DNA of 64,000 bases, from IMG/VR virus record IMGVR_UViG_3300042197_003319, positions 1 through 64,000 of that record. One strand, given 5' to 3'. How positions within the stretch are numbered: the stretch's first letter is position 1; each line of letters starts with the position of its first letter. This document shows positions 39,106 through 47,007 of the stretch, piece by piece. The notes under the pieces were generated by a model. The model did not search any database. It had not been told where the DNA came from and worked only from the letters and a program-made list of their open reading frames with translations. The DNA comes from a virus. The position numbers were made by a program, and so were the translations under genes.

Positions 39106-41328
39106 ATGATTACCACTACTGACAGGCCGACGCCAACAGTCGTCGGTGCCAAGTCGGAGGTCGGTTTCACCATCGACCCCCGCAACCTTGCCCACGTTGT
39201 CAGTCTGTTGCGCGACGCTTACTCCGACCCGATCACTGCGGTGCTTCGCGAGTATTCCGTCAACGCGGCCGACGCGCACGTCGAGGCGGGTATTCCCAAC
39301 AAGCCGATCAGGGTCACCCTGCCCGGCAGGTTGGAGCCGGTGCTCAAGATCCGCGACTTCGGTCGTGGCCTTACGCCGGAACAGATCGAGAGTTTGTTCT
39401 GCTCGTATGGCGCTTCCAGCAAGCGCACCAGCAACGACTACACCGGTTGCCTTGGCATCGGCTGCAAATCGGCCTTTGCCATCACCGACTCCTTCACCGT
39501 CACCACCTTCCACGGTGGCCGGGCAAGGTCGTACAGTTGCTTTCTTGACGAGAGCGAAGTCGGCAAGGCCGTCCTGCTGAGCGACAAGCCCAGCAACGAG
39601 ACGGGCGTGCTGGTCAGTATCCCGGTCAAGAAGGACGACATCGGCACGGTTGAGAACAAGGCCATTGAGGTATACAAGTACTTCAAGATCCGGCCTGAGT
39701 TCGAAAACCTCGGCAACTCCCGCCTGCAGGAGATCACCCGACCCGCGTATCTTTACCGGACAGACGGCGTTGGTCTTCGCAACGGCAATTCCTGGCGCAA
39801 CGACGACAGCAACATTGTGATGGGCAACATTGCCTATCCGATCAAGATTGACGAGTTGGGCCACGATAAGATCCAGGAAATCCTTAACTACACCGCGTTT
39901 GACATCGAAGTCCCCATCGGTGCGGTCGACATCGCTCCGTCCCGTGAGGAACTCAAGTACAACGCCAGGACCAAGAAAGCCGTGCTCGAGGCGGTCAAGG
40001 ACGCGTTCAAGCGTATCGGCAAGAGCGCGGCCGACGACATTGCCAAAAGCAACGACCTGTTTTCGGCCATCAAGATCTTCAAGGCCTGCTTCCAGCGCCA
40101 CAAGCTGGACGGCTACCTTCGCGGTCTTGGCCACAAGCCGGTCTACAAAGGCAAGGAGCTGACGTCCTGCGACATCAAGCTCTACGACAAGGAAGAGGAA
40201 GCCAAGCAACACGGCTTTGCCGTTCGTCGCCTGGTCAAGCTCAACACTATTCGGCGTGGTAAGTCCTATCAGTTCAGTGAGACCAACACCATGGAGATCG
40301 GCCTGGATGACAAGCTGTATCACGACACCTCATCCAACCAGATGGAGTTCTACGGCAGGGTCCGGACGTTGTTGTCCGATCCCCACTTCAGGTCCGCGTA
40401 CGTGTTCAAGACACGCAACGGGGGCATGGATTATCTCCGCAACAAGCAACCCTTGTTGAACGAGATGACGTTCGATGACTTTACAGCCATCGATATCACA
40501 CCTCCGGAGAAAACGGACACAAACGTCCGTGGTCCGATCAACAACGCCAAGCACTCGATGCAGGTCTTCAAGCTCAAGCCTGACGACAAGCTCAGCGAGT
40601 GGCAAAGGCATCAGTCCGAGCATTGGCTTCCAGCCAGCATCGATCTTAAGAACGACAGCGGCGTGTATTTCGCCATTGATCGTTTCCAGATCACCACGGA
40701 ATCCAACTCGCGGGACGTCAGCGATTACGTGGAGAGGATCAAGCTTCTTCGGAGGTTCGGCTACAAAGGCGAGCTATACGGCTTCAAGCCTGCTGTGGTC
40801 GAACGGCTGAAGAAATCCAAAAGCACCAATTGGGTCCTGTTTCACGATAAATTCCGAGAGCTCTGGGAAGCCAGGGTTGCTCCTTATCGCGAAGCCATGG
40901 ACAACCACTTGAATTACCTGATGCACATCAACGATCGCAATGGCGATCGGGAAATCATTGATGTCCTTCACAAGGAAACCTTTGCCGAAGGAACCGTGGC
41001 TTCCATGTACAAAGACGCGTTGGATCGATGTGTCGCCAATCCACCAGGCGTGGATCTGGCCAAGGAAGCCAAGTTGATCGACGGCAACATGTGGTTGTTG
41101 CCCAAGCTCAAGCCGACCATTGACCTGGACGGCCTGTGCAAGCTGTTCGATGAGCGGTACCCGATGGTCATGTTTTGGTCTCTTGATGGCGGCAGCTACG
41201 AATCTGCCACCATAAAGGCCAGAAATACCCGGAACTCCAAGTTGTTGGCCGACTACTTGAAGTTGGTCGATGCCAATGACGCAGTCATTTCAACCTCAAC
41301 AACAAAAAGAAAGGATAAAGGTGAGTAA
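39106..41328 (+). CDS. rIIA: RIIA-like protein with N-terminal GHKL ATPase domain
   Basis: A 740-residue protein. The Bergerat ATP-binding fold is clear: N-box LREYSVNAADAH (about 47-58), G1 IRDFGRGL (82-89) and G2 GCLGIGCKSAF (114-124), followed by a transducer-like region and a long C-terminal domain. T4 rIIA-type proteins protect an infecting phage against exclusion or abortive systems and sit on the membrane. It overlaps rIIB by 8 bp, so both are made together. Exact function in this phage is inferred. Confidence 0.85.
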   Translation: MITTTDRPTPTVVGAKSEVGFTIDPRNLAHVVSLLRDAYSDPITAVLREYSVNAADAHVEAGIPNKPIRVTLPGRLEPVLKIRDFGRGLTPEQIESLFCSYGASSKRTSNDYTGCLGIGCKSAFAITDSFTVTTFHGGRARSYSCFLDESEVGKAVLLSDKPSNETGVLVSIPVKKDDIGTVENKAIEVYKYFKIRPEFENLGNSRLQEITRPAYLYRTDGVGLRNGNSWRNDDSNIVMGNIAYPIKIDELGHDKIQEILNYTAFDIEVPIGAVDIAPSREELKYNARTKKAVLEAVKDAFKRIGKSAADDIAKSNDLFSAIKIFKACFQRHKLDGYLRGLGHKPVYKGKELTSCDIKLYDKEEEAKQHGFAVRRLVKLNTIRRGKSYQFSETNTMEIGLDDKLYHDTSSNQMEFYGRVRTLLSDPHFRSAYVFKTRNGGMDYLRNKQPLLNEMTFDDFTAIDITPPEKTDTNVRGPINNAKHSMQVFKLKPDDKLSEWQRHQSEHWLPASIDLKNDSGVYFAIDRFQITTESNSRDVSDYVERIKLLRRFGYKGELYGFKPAVVERLKKSKSTNWVLFHDKFRELWEARVAPYREAMDNHLNYLMHINDRNGDREIIDVLHKETFAEGTVASMYKDALDRCVANPPGVDLAKEAKLIDGNMWLLPKLKPTIDLDGLCKLFDERYPMVMFWSLDGGSYESATIKARNTRNSKLLADYLKLVDANDAVISTSTTKRKDKGE

Positions 41329-42106
41329 CAACATAGCCTACAACATCAACCAAAACTCCCTCGTCGCCCTGATTGACGGCGAGGCGTACACAATACCGAA
41401 GTCGCATCCCAAGTTCGCGGACATCGCGGAAGCCTTGCGGAACGAGCTGACGCAGGACGAAATCCTGCCCCTCTTCCAGACGGCCAAGCAGGTCGCGGAC
41501 TACACGGAAGGGTCGATCGAGGTTCGTGGTGGCAAAGTCTTCTTTGCCGGCGAGGAAGTCGGCGGCGCTGTCGTCGACCGCATCCTCGAGTTCATGTCGG
41601 AAAAGCTGCCCCACAGGCCGCTGGTCCGATTCCTTGAGCGTCTGATGCGGAACCCGTCGTTCCGCAGCCGCGAGCAGCTCTACTCGTTCCTGGAGCACAA
41701 AAACCTGCCAATCACTCCCGACGGCAAGTTCCTGGCCTACAAGTCGGTGTCGGCGGAGTACATGGATCATCACTCGGGCAAGATCTCCAATAAGGTCGGC
41801 TCGGTGATCACCATGCCGCGTCACCGCATCTCGGACGACCCGAGCATCGGATGCCACACCGGCCTCCATGTCGGCGCGCTCGAGTACGCACGGGACTTCG
41901 GCGGAAGCGACCGCAAGGTCGTCATCTGCGAGATTGATCCCGAGCACGTGGTCAGCGTTCCGCTTGACTGCGACTGCCAGAAGATGCGCGTCTGTCAGTA
42001 CCGCGTGGTCGACAACTACAAGGGTCCGTTGGACCGGCCCATCGTCGATGATTACACCGACGACGAAGAGTCCTACGACCCGGACGAAGTAACCTCAACC
42101 TACTAA
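41321..42106 (+). CDS. rIIB: RIIB-like protein
   Basis: 261 residues from the GTG at 41321 (AAAGAAAGGA upstream). The conserved RIIB body is evident: FLERLMRNPSFRSREQLYSF, ITPDGKFLAYKSV, DHHSG, a GLHVGALEYA stretch and a VVSVPLDCDCQKMRVCQYRV end. The C-terminus is acidic. It partners RIIA and is followed by a strong hairpin terminator at 42119. Confidence 0.85.
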   Translation: MSNNIAYNINQNSLVALIDGEAYTIPKSHPKFADIAEALRNELTQDEILPLFQTAKQVADYTEGSIEVRGGKVFFAGEEVGGAVVDRILEFMSEKLPHRPLVRFLERLMRNPSFRSREQLYSFLEHKNLPITPDGKFLAYKSVSAEYMDHHSGKISNKVGSVITMPRHRISDDPSIGCHTGLHVGALEYARDFGGSDRKVVICEIDPEHVVSVPLDCDCQKMRVCQYRVVDNYKGPLDRPIVDDYTDDEESYDPDEVTSTY

Positions 42107-42118
42107 AGAAAGGCGATT

Positions 42119-42155
42119 GGTCCCGGGGGTTCATTCCCCCGGGGCCGTCATTTTT
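42119..42155 (+). terminator. Terminator hairpin abutting the next start codon
   Basis: GGTCCCGGGGG pairs with CCCCCGGGGCC across a TTCATT loop (11 bp, one wobble), followed by GTCATTTTT. The next gene's ATG begins immediately after the T run. It would end rIIB transcription; read-through would place the ATG directly behind the stem and could make its translation structure-dependent. Confidence 0.75.
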
Positions 42156-42341
42156 ATGCTTATCAATATCACCCACACCAAACGCATAGCTCTCGAGTAT
42201 TCGCAGAAGCTACGCAACGGAAAATTTACCCGTGTTTCCAAAGCCTTTCTTGAGGACCTGGACCGCACGGTCAAACGAGAACTAGAACACAAAATTAGAA
42301 CCCACCCCAGCAAGGGTAAAACCTTGATGGGAGGGCAATAA
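42156..42341 (+). CDS. Small histone-fold-like basic protein
   Basis: 61 residues. The segment TRVSKAFLEDLDRTVKRELE followed by HKIRTHPSKGKTL resembles the helix-loop-helix of small bacterial or viral histone-fold proteins (VSK.F...LD..V...I..A...GRKT pattern), with basic ends. No ribosome binding site is seen between the terminator and ATG. A DNA-compacting or nucleoid role is possible; the assignment is tentative. Confidence 0.45.
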   Translation: MLINITHTKRIALEYSQKLRNGKFTRVSKAFLEDLDRTVKRELEHKIRTHPSKGKTLMGGQ

Positions 42342-42352
42342 GAAAGGAGTTT

Positions 42353-42703
42353 ATGTTACAACAGACAACCAACCCACCGCTCGAAGTTGTGTGGGAGAAG
42401 GGCATTCTTGCCAGCCGGTTTGGCGCCAAGACTGTCCAAAAGTCCAGCACCCACAGCTTCCCGCTCAACCACGCAACCGTCAGGACCTACCGTCTTCACG
42501 ACGGTCACAACGCAAGTGTCGGGATCTACTACGATCGCGAGATTAAGGATCAGGGCCGCCGTCGCTGCGTGGCCAGCCTTTATTTCAACGATAAAGGAGA
42601 AGCCAGGGTCAACTTCAATGGCAACCTTGTGTACGAGGACTTGCAGGATATGGCTCGTTGCGTCCAGCACGTCCGGGATCAACTAGGGTCGCTCAAGTCT
42701 TGA
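42353..42703 (+). CDS. Hypothetical protein
   Basis: A 116-residue, His/Arg-rich alpha/beta protein with an AAAGGAG site (MLQQTTNPPLEVVWEKGILA...). Strand pairs HNASVGIYYDREIKDQGRRR and VASLYFNDKGEARVNFNGNL suggest a beta-sheet core, then a C-terminal helix. Its stop lies within the element GTCTTGACTGTTTATG that also contains the next start. No family recognised. Confidence 0.55.
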   Translation: MLQQTTNPPLEVVWEKGILASRFGAKTVQKSSTHSFPLNHATVRTYRLHDGHNASVGIYYDREIKDQGRRRCVASLYFNDKGEARVNFNGNLVYEDLQDMARCVQHVRDQLGSLKS

Positions 42704-42709
42704 CTGTTT

Positions 42710-43486
42710 ATGGTCAATACTGCTTTAGCTGATTCGTTCTTTGACACGCTTACTCCAGAGGCGGTCAAGGATCAGACGGATTACTGGGAGAAGCTGGCGC
42801 CACAATCGCTCGACGACATGTTTCGGCGCTGGCTGTTTGCCTTCACCTCCATCCACACAAGCTGGAAAGGCAACGTGTACGGGTACGAAGCCCTCAAGGA
42901 CTTTCTGCCCTGGAAGTGGAACAAACCCGAGCTGAACAAACGTCTTCGGAACTGCGGCTGTGGCATGTACCAGAACCGCACCGAATACATCTGGGACTTC
43001 AGCCGCAAGTTCTGGGACAAGCCAACGGACTACTTTCCGCAGGCCGGAGAGCCGTGGCGTGCGTACCGGGACCGGCTGGTCGAGCAGAACCGTGGCATCG
43101 GCATCGCCAAGGTCAGTTATGTCCTTGAGCTGTGTTACCCGATGACCGCGCAGGTCCTGTGCGGCGACATCCATCAATGCCGCCTGTACGGGGTCAACCG
43201 AAACCTGACCGGCAACGGTCCGGACAAACACGCATACGAAACGATGGAGTATCACTGGGTCAAACGCAGCCGCGAGAAAGGCGTCAGCGCACCCGTGGCA
43301 CGCCAGTCGTTCTGGAACAACCTTAAACAAAAAGCGAATTCCCGCTTTTGGAGCTGGGTATTCGAACCGGAGGATATGAAGAAAGAACTAGACGCAAAAG
43401 AAGCAGCCATCGCCGAAGGCGAACGGCGCGAGATCGAGGAGCCCTTGTTTGTATGGGGCGAACAAAATGAGAAAGCCAGCGCCTAA
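42710..43486 (+). CDS. HhH-GPD DNA glycosylase-like protein
   Basis: A 258-residue protein. The centre holds a helix-hairpin-helix-like GIGIAKVSYVLELCYPM followed by VLCGDIHQCRLYG, whose Asp stands where HhH-GPD glycosylases place the catalytic acid (GIG...K, then D.HxxR). N-terminal aromatic stretches (WKGNVYGYEALKDFLPWKWN) and a C-terminal basic, charged tail complete it. There is no iron-sulphur Cys loop. A base-excision or modified-base activity is possible; the family call is based on pattern only. Confidence 0.5.
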   Translation: MVNTALADSFFDTLTPEAVKDQTDYWEKLAPQSLDDMFRRWLFAFTSIHTSWKGNVYGYEALKDFLPWKWNKPELNKRLRNCGCGMYQNRTEYIWDFSRKFWDKPTDYFPQAGEPWRAYRDRLVEQNRGIGIAKVSYVLELCYPMTAQVLCGDIHQCRLYGVNRNLTGNGPDKHAYETMEYHWVKRSREKGVSAPVARQSFWNNLKQKANSRFWSWVFEPEDMKKELDAKEAAIAEGERREIEEPLFVWGEQNEKASA

Positions 43487-43718
43487 ACGTTGGTTTCTCC
43501 ATTACAACAAACCCGAAAGCCGAAAGGCTGGACGCAACGTCCTCACACTTCACTGGGACAAGGCCTGCCACATGGTCAATCACTTCGTCACGGTGAACGT
43601 TGATTCGGAATCACACGAAAATCAAAGACAACCCCGCTGTGTCATCCGCGGCTTTGCAAAGAGCGTGCGCTTTTTGAAAGCCGACGGTCTTGTCACGGCA
43701 GTTATTTCAGGAGTTTAA
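43467..43718 (+). CDS. Small basic hypothetical protein
   Basis: 83 residues from the ATG at 43467, overlapping the previous gene by 20 bp (MRKPAPKRWFLHYNKPESRK...). Basic, His/Lys/Arg-rich with a beta-strand core (NHFVTVNVDSESHENQRQPR). Possibly a nucleic-acid-binding protein. No family recognised. Confidence 0.5.
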   Translation: MRKPAPKRWFLHYNKPESRKAGRNVLTLHWDKACHMVNHFVTVNVDSESHENQRQPRCVIRGFAKSVRFLKADGLVTAVISGV

Positions 43719-43719
43719 C

Positions 43720-44529
43720 ATGATCCACACACCTCTCACTAACGACGAGATTCGCAGGCTTGCCCCTGCGGCCTTCGCCACCAAACCCAGCCCGAAGGTA
43801 TCCAACCGCTACGGGTTCATCAGCACAGCCGAAGTTCTCGACGGGCTTCGCAACCACGGTTGGGTGCCGGTTCGCGCTCGCCAGTCCTACACCAGGATTG
43901 CGGAGAACGTTCCGTTTACCCGGCACGAGATTGTTTTTCGCCGGCCAGACGAAAAACCGACTGTTGAGTTAGGCGATCTCCTCACCGAGACACGCCTGAT
44001 AAACAGTCACGGAACAGAATCCTGCTATCACACGGTAGGCGGTCTTTACCGTCTGGCGTGCAAAAACGGGGCCGTTGCAAGCGCAGGCTCGGAGTTCTGG
44101 GTCCGTGTTCGGCACACTATTCATTCCGTTGAAGGAGTGCTCGAAGCGGTTATGCAGGTTGGCGAGAAATTGCCACGGCTTGTGTCCACTGCTGCTGAGT
44201 GGTCCAAGATCCAGCTGACCCAAGAGCAGATCATAGCTTACGGTCAGACGGCGCTTGAGATCCGCTACGGACAAAACCAAGACAAGTGGCCGACCAAGCC
44301 TTCCTTTATCGGCAACCACGTCAACCGTCATGCCGACGCCGGCAACAACCTTTGGTCGGTATTCAACCGGGTGCAGGAGAACGTCACCCGCAACGGTTCC
44401 GTTCCCCGTCATCTGATCGGGCGGACCACACGTCGGATGAGCATTCGCTCAGTCAAGTCGATCGACTCCGACCTCAAAATCAACAGCAAGCTTTGGGAAG
44501 CAGCGTCTCAACTGGCGCTTGCAGCCTAA
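43720..44529 (+). CDS. DUF932-type protein
   Basis: 269 residues from the ATG at 43720, after CAGGAG. The typical DUF932 core is present: WVPVRARQSYTRIAENVPFT, LINSHGTESCYHTVGGLYRLACKNGAV with the RLxCxNG signature, then a helical C-terminal half with TRNGSVPRHLIGRTTRRMS. DUF932 proteins are widespread on plasmids and phages and of unknown biochemical role; association with defence islands and replication modules has been noted. Forms an operon with the HTH and Gp88-like genes downstream. Confidence 0.8.
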   Translation: MIHTPLTNDEIRRLAPAAFATKPSPKVSNRYGFISTAEVLDGLRNHGWVPVRARQSYTRIAENVPFTRHEIVFRRPDEKPTVELGDLLTETRLINSHGTESCYHTVGGLYRLACKNGAVASAGSEFWVRVRHTIHSVEGVLEAVMQVGEKLPRLVSTAAEWSKIQLTQEQIIAYGQTALEIRYGQNQDKWPTKPSFIGNHVNRHADAGNNLWSVFNRVQENVTRNGSVPRHLIGRTTRRMSIRSVKSIDSDLKINSKLWEAASQLALAA

Positions 44530-44543
44530 GCAGAAAGGAAATT

Positions 44544-44732
44544 ATGTTACGAAAAGGCAGACCACGTATTCACTGGGACAAACTAACCAGGATCATCCGG
44601 CAAAGGGCAAACCTAAGCCAGATGCAGCTCGCAGCGGCTTTGAAAGTGAGCCAATCATCCATCTCCCTGTGGGAACAGGGGTTGATTGTCCCAACGCGCA
44701 AGCTCCAAAGGAAGCTTGAGGCAATTGCTTGA
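44544..44732 (+). CDS. Small Xre-type helix-turn-helix regulator
   Basis: 62 residues from the ATG at 44544 (AGAAAGGAA). The HTH is textbook Cro/CI type: LSQMQLAAALKVSQSSISLW then EQGLIVPTRKLQRKLEAI. A repressor or antirepressor controlling the flanking accessory genes is likely. Its stop overlaps the TTG start of the next gene. Confidence 0.75.
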   Translation: MLRKGRPRIHWDKLTRIIRQRANLSQMQLAAALKVSQSSISLWEQGLIVPTRKLQRKLEAIA

Positions 44733-45481
44733 GCGTATATTCAGCCCACAATTTGGCGTTCGGCAACGGTAACGCCAAGTTACCGGATGGCATTTATCAC
44801 TTCAGTTTGTTATCCGGCTACACCTGCCCTGGCGCCCACAAGTGCCTTGCCAAAGTCAATCTTCAGACAGGCAAGATCATGGACGGACCCGAGGCAGACA
44901 TCCGTTGTTACTCGGCAATGATGGAGGCAATGTACCCGAACCTTCGGGAGCTTCGCCAACACAACACCAAGTTACTCTCCGGCAAAACAAAGCAGGAGAT
45001 GATCGACTTGATTGACAGGTCATTGCCCGTACACGCCAGGTTCATCCGTGTGCACATCGGCGGTGACTTCTTCAGCGAGGATTACTTCCTTGCCTGGATG
45101 GAAGTTGCCTCGAGACACCCAGGCATAACCTTCTACGCGTACACCAAGAGCCTGCCCTTCTGGGTTAAGAACATGTCCAAGGTGCCATCCAACTTCATGC
45201 TCACGGCAAGCAGGGGCGGATTGCACGATGTCTTGATCGACAGCCACGAGCTCCGCTGCGCAGAAATTGTGTTCAGCGAGTCCGAGGCCAACATCAAGGG
45301 CTTGGAGATAGACCATGACGACAGTCATGCTTACGGCAACGACCCAAAGTCGTTTGCCTTGTTAATCCACGGATCGCAGAAAGCCGGCTCTCCAGCTTCC
45401 AAAGCGTTATCCGCTTTGCGTAAGTCGGGGTGGACCGGCTACAGTAACAAGAAGAAGAAAGGAGAACTCCTTGCCGTTTAA
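44729..45481 (+). CDS. Gp88-like phage protein
   Basis: 250 residues from a TTG at 44729. It follows the Gene product 88 plan: FGNGNAKLPDGIYHFSLLSG, YTCPGAHKCLAKVN with the Cys pair, GPEADIRCYSAMMEAMYPNL, then RIHVGGDFF-like VHIGGDFFSEDYFLAWMEV and YAYTKSLPFW. The conserved Cys and His residues suggest a metal- or cluster-binding enzyme, but the reaction is not established. Common in actinobacterial and environmental phages. Confidence 0.8.
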   Translation: MSVYSAHNLAFGNGNAKLPDGIYHFSLLSGYTCPGAHKCLAKVNLQTGKIMDGPEADIRCYSAMMEAMYPNLRELRQHNTKLLSGKTKQEMIDLIDRSLPVHARFIRVHIGGDFFSEDYFLAWMEVASRHPGITFYAYTKSLPFWVKNMSKVPSNFMLTASRGGLHDVLIDSHELRCAEIVFSESEANIKGLEIDHDDSHAYGNDPKSFALLIHGSQKAGSPASKALSALRKSGWTGYSNKKKKGELLAV

Positions 45482-45788
45482 TTCATCACCCGATCCTGCA
45501 GCTAACGAAGGCGGACCTAATCGCGAGCACATGCTACGCAAGTTCTCGGATGTGGGTTGGCACGTTAAAGGCAGGTTTTATTACACACCCAAGAAAGGTG
45601 TGGGTCTCTCGTACCCGGTGGAATATCAAGCCTTGATTGACCCCTGGGGAGAGACAAGACAAGAGCAGATTGTTAACTTGCAAGTCGACCTTCCTAATCA
45701 GCTGGCTGAGGAACTACTGACTCCAGTTCGCGACGCCGCCAAGCTTCACGTATGTGAAGACCTGGCTAAAGCTGAATTGTCAGGTTAA
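45471..45788 (+). CDS. Hypothetical protein
   Basis: A 105-residue protein from a TTG start behind AAAGGAGA. An ATG at 45531 is an alternative. MLRKFSDVGWHVKGRFYYTP and VEYQALIDPWGETRQEQIVN give an alpha/beta domain. Ends the operon just before a terminator. No family recognised. Confidence 0.5.
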   Translation: MPFNSSPDPAANEGGPNREHMLRKFSDVGWHVKGRFYYTPKKGVGLSYPVEYQALIDPWGETRQEQIVNLQVDLPNQLAEELLTPVRDAAKLHVCEDLAKAELSG

Positions 45789-45815
45789 ACTAACAGTTAC
45801 GGATTGAGTGTGGCG

Positions 45816-45857
45816 CTACCCCGGAAGGTCTATCCCTTTCGGGGTAGTTTTATTTTT
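45816..45857 (+). terminator. Rho-independent terminator
   Basis: CTACCCCG pairs with CGGGGTAG, extended by GAAGG/CCTTTC-type inner pairing, followed by TTTTATTTTT. Ends the DUF932-HTH-Gp88 operon. The secreted repeat gene begins 12 bp further on with its own AGAAAGGAA. Confidence 0.85.
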
Positions 45858-45868
45858 AGAAAGGAAAA

Positions 45869-46144
45869 ATGAAAACAACTATCATACTAACCCTCGCCCT
45901 AAGTTCTTTGGCTCACGCCCAAGAGTTAAGGCTGTCAGCTAACCCTGACCTAATTGGTTCAACCTCAAATGATTACGGACTTTGGGGTGCGCCCGAGTTC
46001 ATCAACTCGTTTACCAACGATTATGGACCGGTCGGATCCCCTGAGTTTGTAACCGGTATCAGCAATGACTACGGGATTGGTCTTGGATTAAAACTTATCC
46101 AGCCAAGCTTCGAACTCATCCAGGTGCCGCTCGAGGTCCCTTAG
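45869..46144 (+). CDS. Secreted repeat protein with NDYG units
   Basis: A 91-residue protein with a clear signal peptide (TTIILTLALSSLAHAQ). The mature part contains three units starting with (S/T)NDYG: NDYGLWGAPEFINSFT, NDYGPVGSPEFVTGIS and NDYGIGLG, a 16-residue period. It has its own ribosome binding site straight after a terminator. Exported repeat peptides from phage are rare; surface display, host-cell modification or virion decoration are possible roles. Confidence 0.6.
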   Translation: MKTTIILTLALSSLAHAQELRLSANPDLIGSTSNDYGLWGAPEFINSFTNDYGPVGSPEFVTGISNDYGIGLGLKLIQPSFELIQVPLEVP

Positions 46145-46297
46145 AGTAATTAAATCCTGCGTAGCTGCCCGTGCCAGAAGAAGGATGTCGCAGATCCTGT
46201 CTGGCAACCTTCGCAGGTCTGAATCCTCCGGCAGTCCGTCCCAAAGCGGACTGTCGGGGGGTATCAGGAATTCAGGTTCGCGCGTCTTTTTGCGCAT
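46088..46297 (-). CDS. Small acidic helical protein
   Basis: 69 residues (MRKKTREPEFLIPPDSPLWD...) with a helical acidic body (LARAATQDLITLRDLERHLD). It overlaps the upstream gene on the same strand by 34 bp and the plus-strand repeat gene tail by 57 bp. Likely real given the pairing with the next gene; no family recognised. Confidence 0.5.
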   Translation of the reverse strand: MRKKTREPEFLIPPDSPLWDGLPEDSDLRRLPDRICDILLLARAATQDLITLRDLERHLDEFEAWLDKF

Positions 46298-46602
46298 GCC
46301 CCGCAGCCCTTAATGTCAGTCCCCGCAACCATGTCTATTGCCGCCGCAATCGGTTGCGCAACCATAGCCACGGCGTCCCCCAAACCAAAACCCTCACACC
46401 ATTCTTTGCCAGCCCTGTCGCAGATCTGGTCTTGAATCATTTGCCCAAGCTTTGTGGTCGGCTCAATCCCAGCGGAAGCTCTCTCCGAAACAACCTGGCC
46501 CACTAGATCCTGGTAAGAATCCCCTGTAATTGTCCGCTTTAACTCGGGGTCGTTGTATAACCACCCCCCAGGAGGAGTTCTTCCAAGTTCTTTTAACCTC
46601 AT
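46264..46602 (-). CDS. Conserved phage-type hypothetical protein
   Basis: 112 residues from the ATG at 46602 (a start at 46623 is possible). The pattern LKELGRTPPGGWLYNDPELK, followed by a helical segment ending in QICDRAG, and a C-terminal CGACAKRR, is that of a widespread small protein in tailed phages. Cys-x-x-Cys near the end could bind zinc. Located between early plus genes and the giant minus-strand gene. Confidence 0.55.
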   Translation of the reverse strand: MRLKELGRTPPGGWLYNDPELKRTITGDSYQDLVGQVVSERASAGIEPTTKLGQMIQDQICDRAGKEWCEGFGLGDAVAMVAQPIAAAIDMVAGTDIKGCGACAKRRANLNS

Positions 46603-46648
46603 GTCCAGCCCATCTTGACACATGTTTGTTCAGTTTCAAGCTGGGTTT

Positions 46649-46873
46649 ATGGCAGACGACACCTACTGGATCGACGGCGAAAGCCGCACATCCCAAAAGC
46701 TACTGCGTATTTTTCTGGCCGCTTCAATCATCGACAGCGGCGGAACCCTAAACGTTTCCCGAAAAGCCTTGGCCGAGCTTTCAGATAAATGCTTAAGCTA
46801 CCGAGGCTTTCAGATCATTGCCGCCCCGGGGGAAGACCATGACATGGACCTTTCGCTCGAATGGCACAAATAA
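46649..46873 (+). CDS. Small hypothetical protein
   Basis: 74 residues from the ATG at 46649, or 83 from 46622. Alpha/beta with RTSQKLLRIFLAASIIDSGG, then a Cys and an acidic end. No clear ribosome binding site. It overlaps the following small gene by 13 bp. Confidence 0.4.
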   Translation: MADDTYWIDGESRTSQKLLRIFLAASIIDSGGTLNVSRKALAELSDKCLSYRGFQIIAAPGEDHDMDLSLEWHK

Positions 46874-47007
46874 TCCTGGCCTTTAAGCTCTTGCTGATTC
46901 TTCCCGTTTTTCTTTTTAAACTTTCAATACTTTTAGCCGCTTACCCAATCGCCAGGCATTACCCCAAGCTTTTCCTTTGGCTCCAAGCCAAATGTCGTTT
47001 CTGTTAA
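46861..47007 (+). CDS. Very small membrane protein
   Basis: 48 residues (MAQIILAFKLLLILPVFLFK...) with one long hydrophobic helix and a basic, Cys-ending tail. Its stop overlaps the end of the giant minus-strand gene by 4 bp, a convergent arrangement with no visible terminator between. Possibly a membrane peptide of the lysis or exclusion class. Confidence 0.45.
   Translation: MAQIILAFKLLLILPVFLFKLSILLAAYPIARHYPKLFLWLQAKCRFC

Noticed and set aside
39070-40323. A 417-codon minus-strand ORF opposite rIIA
   Set aside because: Antisense shadow of the GHKL gene; composition reflects the codon bias of the sense strand and no domain pattern is present.
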